A program made the translations under genes and the position numbers. A stretch of 64,000 bases of DNA from Symbiotaphrina buchneri (taxonomy: Eukaryota > Ascomycota > Symbiotaphrinales > Symbiotaphrinaceae): positions 620,001 to 684,000 of the forward strand of contig BCIG01000002.1 in NCBI GenBank assembly GCA_001599915.1, written 5' to 3'. The stretch's first letter is position 1; each line of letters begins with the position of its first letter. Shown piece by piece: positions 45,752 through 54,741 of this stretch. The notes below the pieces were generated by a model. That model searched no databases. It had not been told where the DNA came from and worked only from the letters and a program-made list of their open reading frames with translations.

Positions 45752-47231
45752 TTAAGTTCCTCTATTTTTCTCTTTGCCTACCAAGCTACGTGCTGTTGGG
45801 CACAGCCATATATCCGGCCCAACTTCGCTGTCTGCTTTTCTGTGTTCCTCGACAAGTGTCTCGATCTGCTTGGCTACCGTTCGGTTGGATGAGATGGTCG
45901 TCATGCCTTTGCACCAGCCATAGAAGAAGACCGATCGATTGATGGGCGATAGTCGCTCGTTGATAATCGACGCAGACGGGGGTAGTGAGTTCAAATCATA
46001 CTCTGCTACTATGGTTTCAATTGGAATATCCCATGTCTCTGGAATTCGGTACTCGGACAGTGCTTGAAATTCTCGGATAATCTCCGTTGTCGTCTTTTCC
46101 GGACGGTCCCCCATCAACAGAGCTGTTCTCTCTTTCTCAGTTGAAGTACCTATCAGGTTGACAATTTCGCGCATCCGGTTAGCAGCTTCTGCAGTGCAGA
46201 CCATCCGCCGGGCTCCCAGTGCAGGAAGCAAGTAATTTGGAACTAGTGGCTCTTTCTCTTCTAATTCTATCTGTCTCTTGATGGCGCGATGGAACCAGGG
46301 TCGCACCGGCACATGGATGTGTGACAGATCTGATACGAGTGCTAGGAGAATGGTACAGTCAATGTTCAATACCGGCGTGAACGACTCGAATTCGTCGAGG
46401 ACGAGACGGTCAAGCACATCTCGCAGCGGAGGAGATGGAGAGATATCAAGTGCACTTTGGACGACGGCTCCGGTTGAGCGCATGTCAGCTATTAAGTCGT
46501 CTATCTCACGTACTCGGCCCTCATGGATTTTCGGGAGGACAAAGCGGACCTCCGGACGTCTGTACTTGACCCTCACAGCTTGAGCAACCGTAGAGATGTT
46601 GGCGGCCAACTTCAACAAGCCTACATTATCTTCGTCGTCCGAGTCATGTTCCTCATAATCGAAGCTGGAGTTTCCGTCATGACTGCTTCCCGCTTCCCAC
46701 CCTGCCTTTGCCATATCAAAAAGCAACCTCGATTCAGATACAGTAGAGATCTTAATCCATTGTCGACCACCCTGAGCGACGATGTCTACAAGGGCGATGT
46801 TTCGTTTCGATGCACCTGATTTTACGTCTTTTGGAGGGCCGTCCACGTGGAATCGTTTGGAAAAGGCCACCAATCCCTTGCTGGATTTTGCTGTATTCCA
46901 TACACTGGTGTAAAAGGGGAGGTTGGAAGAACGGTATTTGTGTTCCGTTTCCTCTGCCGTAGGATCGAACTGCGAAATCTGAACTGCTCCATTAGTGGCA
47001 CGAAGGTAGACCACCGAGTGTGTCGCAGACCTTTTCCAAAGAGCGCAATTCTGCGTTGACTGAATTTCTAAACGCCCGAAGCTCAACGGTGTTCACCTTG
47101 TTGCGCTCACGGAGGAAGCTACTGAACTCGTCCAGTTCCTGAAGCAAGGCCCGACATTCTTCCAGCAGTTTAGGAATAGGCTGTCTGGCAGGAGTCACTT
47201 CATCTGGACCGGTGGCCATGACAGTGTACAT
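45752..47231 (-). CDS. C7orf25/DUF1308-like protein
   Basis: Exons 47031-47231 and 45752-46978 give 475 residues. The N-terminal helical part (LLEECRALLQELDEFSSFL) and the segment SSNLPFYTSVWNTAKSSKGLVAF match the eukaryotic UPF0415/C7orf25 family. Also matching are IALVDIVAQGGRQWIKIS, LVLDEFESFTPVLNIDCTILLALVSDLSH in part, and RMVCTAEAANRMREIVNLIGT. The C-terminal part has a PIN-like pattern of conserved Asp residues (NIDCTILL), but nuclease activity is only a guess. The intron donor is GTCTGC, a weak site. It was chosen because it restores the reading frame with a normal 52 bp length. The gene also appears to have an intron in its 5' leader. Function unknown. Confidence 0.78.
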
Positions 47232-47650
47232 TCTGAATTACAGCAGAGTGAGCATCGAAGAGTCCGATACTCACCCAAGATAAGGTGGGCGCTGTTCTGA
47301 AGATTGCAGCCCAGAGGACGGAGCAAGCGACATGGGCTGCGCGCAGGGTAATGGTGCAGGTCTAGGCAAGTGAAATGTCTCCGGAGAGAATGATCCATCT
47401 ATTTCTCCCTCTACCACATTTAAGAGATTGAGTGCACTTGTTCGTGCTCGTTCGTGCTTGTTCGTACTCGAACCATGAGTCCCAACCAATGATATGCCAA
47501 GCTTTGCGGCCCGCAGAGCCTCATCGTCACCTCCGAGATTGCCAACTTGACCACACACCACCCCGCTCACCCTTAAGGAAGCTAGCATCTATGATTCGGC
47601 GGGCTTGAGCCAGATCTCGTGCTGCACCTCCCAGCAACAAAGGCAGTATC
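47232..47650. promoter_or_regulatory. Divergent promoter with 5'-leader intron
   Basis: On the minus strand, a good donor GTGAGT and an acceptor TTCAG bracket 42 bp (47233-47274), one base before the ATG of the C7orf25-like gene. This suggests a 5' UTR intron. The rest is shared promoter with SRP21. Confidence 0.5.
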
Positions 47651-48164
47651 ATGCCTTACCTTCCCACTAGCCAGGCCTGGCTCGTGCAGTCGTCGATGCT
47701 GCTCCAAGCCCGGCCCTCCACGGTACGTCGTCTTCAGAGGACCTCCTGGCTCCTGCTAATCATCTGGCCCATCTCAGACGAGGATCACCACCAAGTACAA
47801 CCTCCCCTCGAGGGCGTCCGATAAACCTGCCAAAGCCAGTCTATCCGCAAGCAGCCAGGCGGATGGCTCTGGTGTCTCTTCTCCGAAAGCGACACTGACC
47901 TTGAAAACCTTCGATCCCGTCTCAGGCGTCTGCCTGAAATACCAGACTGACAAAGCCGCCGAGGTGGGCCGGTTGATCACATCGTTGGCAAGGCTTGGGA
48001 GAACGATGAGTGGCATGAGTCATGCGGATGAGATGGACGTCGAGACACCCGCCGATGTGACAGTGGCGGAAGGGAAGCCGTCGGGGACAAGCACACCGGT
48101 ACCGGACGAGAGCAGGCCTGCGAAGGTGGAGGGAAAAACTAAAAAGAGAAAGGGTAAAAAGTAG
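47651..48164 (+). CDS. SRP21: Signal recognition particle subunit SRP9/SRP21
   Basis: Exons 47651-47722 and 47778-48164 give 152 residues. The SRP9/SRP21 fold shows as a first helix (SQAWLVQSSMLLQARPS), a first strand (TRITTKYNL), then LTLKTFDPVSGVCLKYQTDKAAEVGRLI in pieces and a final helix with SLARLGRTMS. As in other ascomycetes, a Ser/Lys-rich insertion sits in the strand loop, and a Lys-rich tail (KTKKRKGKK) follows. The protein belongs to the Alu domain of SRP, where with Srp14 it slows translation until the nascent chain reaches the ER. The gene is short, and the intron at the T-R junction is confirmed by the fold. Confidence 0.87.
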
Positions 48165-48510
48165 CACATTGATCTCTGCATTCACCGGCGAAGAGGAGTA
48201 AAGACTATGGAACACATTGAACATACGGAAGGCACTAGCTGCGTGCACACACTGCATGTACAAGGCACTACTGCTTGGGGTAGCTTACGCGTTAGCTGAA
48301 ACCCAACTCTATTCGTCGCATTATCCTATGGAATCTTAATCCTACCCATACCGTAAAAGATCAAAACGCCTAGAGGAAAAGGTTTATACTGATAGTACGC
48401 CAACTCCTAGGAATATCCTAAACATCCGACCAAAGCAAAAAGAGAGGAGTATTGAGAAGTAATGTGCAGGAAGACTAGTTGCTGTGTTTGCTGTGCACGT
48501 GGAGCAACAT
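48165..48510. other. Convergent intergenic spacer
   Basis: 3' flanks of SRP21 (+) and RNR2 (-). No gene or notable structure. Confidence 0.5.
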
Positions 48511-49934
48511 CTAGAACTCCTCGTCAAAGGCGATACCACCTTCATTGTCGTTACTCTCAGGCGCATCTGTCTCGGCGTCCGCCGCTTTGGTTTTCTTGGT
48601 ACTAGCCATGACGCCCGCCTTTTGATAGTCACCGACCCTCTTCTCGAAGAAGTTGGTCTTGCCTGCCAATGAGATACTCTCCATGAAGTCGAAAGGATTG
48701 GCCGAATGGTAGTGTTTCTGGTTGCCAAGCGCAACGAGCAGGCGATCAGCAACGAACTCGATGTATTGCTTCATCAAGTTGGAATTCATCCCTAGCAGAG
48801 CACATGGCAGAGCCTCAGTCAAAAATTTCTGCTCGATCGTCACAGCCTCGGTGATAATAGCGAGAATAGCAGCTTGGCTGGGGCGGTTTCTCAAGTGCGA
48901 GAAGAGCAAACAAGCAAAGTCAGTATGCATCCCCTCATCACGTGAAATGAGTTCGTTCGAGAAAGACAGTCCAGGCATGAGGCCACGCTTCTTAAGCCAA
49001 AAGATGGAAGCGAACGAGCCACTGAAGAAGATACCCTCCACAGCCGCAAAAGCGACGAGGCGTTGTGCGAAGGTCGAATTTTTGTCTTGTATCCATCGGA
49101 TGGCCCAGTCTGCCTTATTACGAATGCATGGAACTGTATTGGGCGTCAGTCGTGCCAGGAGCCTTGCATCAGCCACGACTACTCACTAGTGTCAATGGCG
49201 TCAAAGAGGTAAGTGCGCTGCTTCTGATCCTTGATGTAGGTATCAATGAGAAGCGAGTAGGTCTCAGAATGGATGTTCTCCATCATAATCTGGAACCCGT
49301 AGAAACAGCGCGCCTCAGGAATCTGAACCTCTCCGCTGAATCTTTCGACAAGATTCTCGTTCACGATGCCGTCAGAAGCAGCGAAGAAGGCAAGGACATG
49401 AGATATGAAGTAGCGTTCATCATCGTTGAGACGGTTATTCCAGTCGTGGAGGTCTTTGGAAAGATCGATCTCTTCAGCAGTCCAAAAGGATGCCTCGGCC
49501 TTCTTATACATCTGCCATATCTAGAAAGCGGCGTTAGCTGAAGGATCAAGCAATGACTGACGCCTGACGCGCATACCTCGTGGTACTGGATCGGAAACAG
49601 CACGAATCGGTGAGGATTCCCTTGGAGCAGAGGTTCCTCAGCCTCCTCGGCGTTGATGGTGGGTGCGACAGTTGCTGCTAGAGCAGGCTTGTCTTCAATC
49701 TTCACTGTATCGATGAGAGGCTTCTTGACCTCATGGTCTTCGCCAGAAATTTGGACGTTCTCTTTCCCGGTGGGCTCGAAGAGCTTCTTAGCGGGGGAGT
49801 CGCCCATCTTCAACTTCTCAATGCCGGCAGCTGCCTAAAGAGAAGAATTTGTCAGTCGGCCTGGCAGGCAATGAGGGTAGGATGGTGAGAGGGACGACGG
49901 TTACCTTCTTGGAAGGAGTGATCTGGGTAGACAT
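48511..49934 (-). CDS. RNR2: Ribonucleotide reductase small subunit (R2)
   Basis: Exons 49905-49934, 49577-49834, 49187-49520 and 48511-49133 give 414 residues. The di-iron site is complete: Asp in FAASDGI, Glu and His in [10 protein letters not shown], Glu in [11 protein letters not shown], and Glu and His in RDEGMHTDF. The Tyr of HSETYS is the radical tyrosine. The C-terminus ends in FDEEF, the acidic peptide that docks onto the large subunit. The enzyme makes dNTPs in the cytosol and is essential for DNA replication. The first exon is only ten codons, and the first intron (70 bp) follows [14 protein letters not shown] cores near 50136 upstream could be MBF-type cell-cycle sites, though this is weak evidence. 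Confidence 0.96.
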
Positions 49935-51446
49935 GACTGCTTCGGGTGATCTGCGATAATGATATACAATTGATTAAAGAGAATGGACAAGAAGACGACG
50001 ACGAGGAGGTTGATGAAGCGGTCGTTGAACACTGCCAGAGAACGCGGTCCTGGTAGAAAAAATGGAGGAGCGAGTCGGTGGACTTTATATGGGGATGGCG
50101 GGCGCTCCAGAGCTAGCGCGTTTTGCTCGGTCACGTTTGGACGCGACACACAACAAGTCGAGCAAGCGACGGACTGCCGTTGCCTGCAGGCGGTGAGCTG
50201 GAAAATGCGCGCTTGCGCAAGGGCCGGTACGGGTACGAGTACGACACTTCGAACTGACGATGATCGGAGCTGCTCGTTACCCGTACGAAATTCGAATACC
50301 AGAGCCCTGCGCTAGTATCTAGTACCTAGAGCAAGGGCTTCCAGCTGATGGTAGAATGGGTACGCGGTACGGCACTCTGTTACGGAGCACTCGCGAAAGA
50401 GTAAGGTTCGAATTCCCTGCCACCGTTGCCTGCAAGGGAGCCTCGGATCCAACATAAGCTAAGGTTAGGTAAGGTAATTGGTTATCTGATCATAGGGCGG
50501 ATGAAGGTACGGCGCTGTCCTCCATGACAGCAAGAGGATGAGGAAATGAGTCTGAAAGGCAGTAGAAAGATGCAAAAGCAAGAAAGCACCCGTCATGGGA
50601 AATTCTTGACGTCCTCGATTACAAAGATGCGCTTTGTCTACCTTACGGAGTACGAGTAGGTAGGTACCTAAGTACTCAGCCCTCGGTTTCATCTGACGTA
50701 CTCGTACGAGTACCAGGTACCTTAGTGTAAAGGAACTTTAGAAAGTAACGAATCCGGCACGGGACCCTCGTACCTTACCCCAGATATTATCACGTGATTG
50801 GACCTGCAGTAGTGCCCATTACGTGTGCTACCTTACGAAACAGATGTAATTGACTCGTGGTAAGAAGTAATAGTACCTACCTTACGCAGTCCAGAATCGG
50901 CTGCTATTCGCAAACACAGAGAACATAAAGTACCTTACGTACCTTGAAATGAACGTAAGGTACGTGCAGAAAGGCACCTTGGCACCTCGCTTTTTCCAGT
51001 ATCCTTTTGTTTGTCATTATCTAATCTGATCTCATTCTGGACCTAAGAGACCCCTGTCCACCCTCCGGCATCGGATATTGAAAAGACGCCTTTCAGCAAC
51101 ATTACCGAAATAATATTGATGTCGAGACGATCATCATCTTGCCCGCTGCCGCTTCAATAGCCAGGAACGGTGTGGCTCATGTTATGCATGGGTATGCTAC
51201 TGGCAAGCACGATGACGGAAGTCCAGAAGACGTATCTGGGAAATTTCCATCCATACGTACAATGTCTCCTGTCAGACTTTAGCATTCTCTGTTTGCCTTC
51301 TGCCCTGAGAAGGTCTGGCGATTGTTTGTTTTTATTAATTCTACGTCTGTTCTTTTGCGTCTCCACATATGATCTTTTTAGACTGTAACTCCAAGCCCCG
51401 CTCAAAATGCTATCTGACCCACATAGAAGTCCCAATCCTGGAGGCA
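49935..51446. promoter_or_regulatory. RNR2 upstream region, rich in GTAC palindromes
   Basis: 1.5 kb without a supported gene. The section 50620-50970 holds the highest local density of the window's recurring motif, a 12-bp palindrome ACTCGTACGAGT (about 50699-50710) and an inverted repeat with 11-bp arms (50930-50940 and 50953-50963). The part nearest 51446 is the 3' flank of the carrier gene. Confidence 0.55.
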
Positions 51447-52661
51447 TCATAGCTTATCTGCGACAGATGGCAGTATGCGCGCTTCAACCTTTCGCATCAA
51501 TTTGTTCGTCTGGTCGGCCAAGCTGAGCGTCAGGATCTGCCAGCCAGTCAGCGTTTGTAATTTGACATGAGGAACATTTGGAGAGCCGCTCACGGTGTGA
51601 GGTAATATCCGGGCAAGATGCGCAAAGTAGCCTTTATAAACCGCCAGTAGGCCCTCCGTCCTGATCGTCTTGAACAGACAGTCGAACATGCTGCTATAGA
51701 GGTTGCCAGTCTGTTTGTACATCCGCGACATAACGGTATCTTGGCGAACCTTGGTTAGTTCCTACACAGGACATCACGTAGGAGGGTGCGACCAACCTGG
51801 CGGATGCATGACGCAGCATACGACAAACCCACTGGCTGTACTGCTAGCCAGATGCAGAGCTGGACCTTCCTTCATACCAAGATGCCTTACGAGCCTGCGC
51901 TTTACGAAGAAATAGGTCGGTAGTTGTACTGAACTTCCGAAACCTGTTCGGATCATCGCGGGTCCGACGCCGCGGTAGAGTCCCTTGATGCCCTCGTTGC
52001 CGTAAATTTGCCTCATACCGTCTATGGCGCCCCGGTAATTGTGTTGCGTCCCGACAGGAAGAAAGGCAGAGTAAGACTGCAGACGTGTCTTGACTAGGAA
52101 AAAGGGCGAGCCAGCAGCGGCCCCCAGTATTCCTGAAGTAGCCCCCGAAAATATATTGATGCCGAAGGATTGCACACTAGCATCTTTGTAAATGAGGGTC
52201 GTTAAGGTGTTTCGTAATGGCTCGTAAAACCCCAGCCGGCAGCCGTTGAGCAGGATCTGATAAGTGTACTGAACTCATCCATCAGCTTGTTTTCTGCGCG
52301 AGCCGCAAGATATACTCACCGCGCACCCTATGCCACGGAAAAGGCCTCGCGCACCCTCATTCCTTAATATCACCCGACCCCATGGAAAACACCCTTGTAC
52401 ATGCGCGGCGCATCCGCCTTCGCCTGAAGCTCCCCCTGCAGTTGCAGGCTAGATTTCGTCAGGGGTTGACTACTTCTGGAGGCGCAAATCCGCCAGTGCA
52501 CCCACTCACCGGATCTTAACTGTCTCGAAAGGATGCGTTACCGTAACAGCTCCACAAGCAGCAATGCCGCCGGCGATAAAGGCTCTGACGGCGCAGTTAG
52601 CCTAAGCCAGCCATTGGAGAGTCGGTGGACTTCAATTGACATACCCAACGGTCGTCGACAT
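51447..52661 (-). CDS. OAC1: Mitochondrial carrier, Oac1-like (oxaloacetate/sulfate), with a one-base shift
   Basis: Exons 52645-52661, 52510-52584, 52320-52448, 51797-52268, 51594-51739 and 51447-51536 would give about 309 residues. The three carrier repeats are visible: HPFETVKIRLQLQGELQ, SPFFLVKTRLQSYSAFL and HPPDTVMSRMYKQ. Each holds the Px[DE]xx[KR]-like signature (degenerate in repeat 2, as in Oac1). LLNGCRLGFYEPLR and ILTLSLADQTNKLMRK fit the Oac1 subfamily, which imports oxaloacetate, malonate or sulfate across the inner membrane. The third exon is 129 nt where 130 is expected: HGVG is followed by a stop, while VILRNEGARGLFRG continues in the next frame. The shift lies near 52371-52380, beside C runs, so a base-call error is likely. 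Confidence 0.82.
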
Positions 52662-53355
52662 TGGTGATGTGCACTCCGCAGCGGGCCGCTGTCAGTGCCG
52701 CGGTGTCTACCTGAAAGCCCCTTCGATCCCTCCCGGCTGTCGAGCCCTGAAGAAAGAATTAGGGAAGAATACAGTGGTCTCCCCCTCAGGAGGAAAAGGT
52801 TGAGGGCAGCCCGCCGTAAGCTTACTGCACACTGTGGGGAGCTACCTTAGTGTGTGTATTGGTCAGTCTTTGCGAAACACCCTATATCGAATGGTACAGT
52901 CACTGGAACTGCCACTACCGTACCTTACCTACACTTTATCCAAATCTTTTTGACAGGAGGTGTACGCCAGCTGGATTCCGGTCGGGCTGGCAGAGCCGGT
53001 TCCGGTTGGACCTGGCCGCCGCCGACTGTCCCGGTTTCGGCGGGGACTTTCGTACTGTGGGGCTAACTGTAACTGTATTGCCTGAAAGCTTGTTTGGCCG
53101 GCCCTGGGACAGCGAAGTACGAAGTGATACGGTGTAGTGTACACATCTCACCGCCTTGGCGCACCTCCGCAGAAATACAACCATCACGAAGCTCGAACCA
53201 TCTTGTACACCGTACACACAAGGTACCTCCAAGACGCCCGGCAATTCACACTCATTCTGGGACGTCCTTTCGCTCTTTGAAATCGTCAAGCAGAGTCCAC
53301 AAAGTCTTAACATAGCCGTGCAACGAATTAGTACGACAAAAGAAGCCAATCGAAC
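52662..53355. promoter_or_regulatory. Divergent promoter, OAC1-like / SWD2
   Basis: Contains ACCGTACCTTACCTAC at about 52917-52932, another instance of the common promoter motif, and GC-rich sequence around 52965-53045. No gene. Confidence 0.5.
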
Positions 53356-54531
53356 ATGGCCGGGCCCGGGGCTCCTGAGAGGCCACCCTCTGCAAAGATT
53401 GCGGATGTCATTGGCGCTTACCGACCAACAAAGGTGAGCAGGCTTGGGGCCTTGTGGTTGCAGACTTGGGCTCCTATGATAACGCCGATGCAGCTTTTCC
53501 GACCATTAAAGGCGGAGACGTCGTTCACCTCCCTCGACTTCGACGATACCGGGGAATGGCTTATTGCAGCGTCTGATGACGAGACGCTTCAACTCTACAA
53601 CTGCAGGGAGGGCAAGCCCAGCAAGACGCTGTTCAGCAAAAAGTACGGTGCCCACCTTGCACGCTTTACCCATCACTCACAGAGTGTTCTGTATGCGAGC
53701 ACAAAAGTCGATGGTAGGCTAATTTTGTTCAATTGCTTTCAGTGTTCCACGATCTTACTGTTTGCTTCAGACACGATCCGCTACCTCTCAACCCATGACA
53801 ACCAGTTTCTTCGATACTTCAAAGGCCACACCGCGCCTGTCACGTCATTGTCCCTTTCCCCCGGTAATGATACATTCCTGTCCTGCTCCTTAGACAACAC
53901 TGTTCGTCTGTGGTCTCTCAACTCTGCCAATCACCAGGGCAAACTTCAGCTGGAAGCTCCTTATTTTGCAACATTTGATCCCTCAGCTACGGTGATTGCT
54001 ATCGCTTCGCCTGGAACGTCGACAATCCTGCTGTACGACATGAGGAATTACGATAAGGCACCCTTTGCAACATTTGACATGTTGGAGAATGAACGCAGAT
54101 TCACACCAAAGAGTGTGGGACGAGAGTGGACAAGGCTAGAATTCTCAAATGATGGTAAGAGCCTGCTGCTGGGCACCAATGGTCATGGCCATTTTGTTCT
54201 CGATGCATTCGATGGTAATCTTAAAGCATTCTGCGCCCGCCAATATGCGTCTTCCGGTCGTGCGGCACCGGGTAGCAGTCGGCCAGGTGTGCCGGGGCAA
54301 GGGGATATGTGTTTCACGCCAGATGGAAGATATCTCATGGGCGGTGCTGGACCACAAGACGTGGCGGTCTGGGATACGCACGCCTCGGTCCCCCCCGAAA
54401 AAGTTCTCCATCCATCTCTCAACCTGGAACAGAAGACCAAGGCGGCTCTGGTGGAATTCAACCCCAGATACAATATGTTTGCAACTGCTGACAAGGAGGT
54501 GCTCTTCTGGTTACCTGATCCACATTCGTAG
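53356..54531 (+). CDS. SWD2: WD40 protein Swd2 (COMPASS and CPF subunit)
   Basis: Exons 53356-53433, 53494-53713 and 53771-54531 give 352 residues, the normal Swd2 length. Characteristic stretches are FTSLDFDDTGEWLIAASDDE, YASTKVDDTIRYLSTHDNQF across intron 2, YFKGHTAPVTSLSLSPGND, SCSLDNTVRLWSL and VEFNPRYNMFATADKEVLFWLP. These correspond to blades of a seven-bladed propeller. Swd2 serves two nuclear complexes: COMPASS, which methylates histone H3 K4, and the cleavage/polyadenylation factor. Both introns (60 and 57 bp) are multiples of three with no stop, so an unspliced message would still be read through. I consider them introns because removing them restores the conserved sequence. Confidence 0.92.
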   Translation: MAGPGAPERPPSAKIADVIGAYRPTKVSRLGALWLQTWAPMITPMQLFRPLKAETSFTSLDFDDTGEWLIAASDDETLQLYNCREGKPSKTLFSKKYGAHLARFTHHSQSVLYASTKVDGRLILFNCFQCSTILLFASDTIRYLSTHDNQFLRYFKGHTAPVTSLSLSPGNDTFLSCSLDNTVRLWSLNSANHQGKLQLEAPYFATFDPSATVIAIASPGTSTILLYDMRNYDKAPFATFDMLENERRFTPKSVGREWTRLEFSNDGKSLLLGTNGHGHFVLDAFDGNLKAFCARQYASSGRAAPGSSRPGVPGQGDMCFTPDGRYLMGGAGPQDVAVWDTHASVPPEKVLHPSLNLEQKTKAALVEFNPRYNMFATADKEVLFWLPDPHS

Positions 54532-54741
54532 GGGGGGAATCCTGGTGAACCTTGCTTGCCTATCGGCTCAGTATCCGCAGACAGAAAGCTGAATTGAACA
54601 GGCGCTGTGCTGAAGGTATTGAAGGCTCCGCAACCGAACCGGGGTCCAGCGCAGTGGACATCACGATGGACTTTGTGGATCATGGTAGCGCGGCCCGAAT
54701 GCGATCAATGGGGCATCGGCATCCACCGCGAAAAGACGCGT

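Noticed and set aside
47271-47588. 105-residue minus-strand frame before the C7orf25-like gene
   Set aside because: It runs into a donor site, but splicing would put it out of frame with the gene, so I treat it as untranslated leader.
50345-50425. tRNA-like A box (TGGTAGAATGG) and B box (GGTTCGAATTCC)
   Set aside because: The boxes are the right distance apart, but the T stem, anticodon stem and acceptor stem do not pair, so I see no tRNA.
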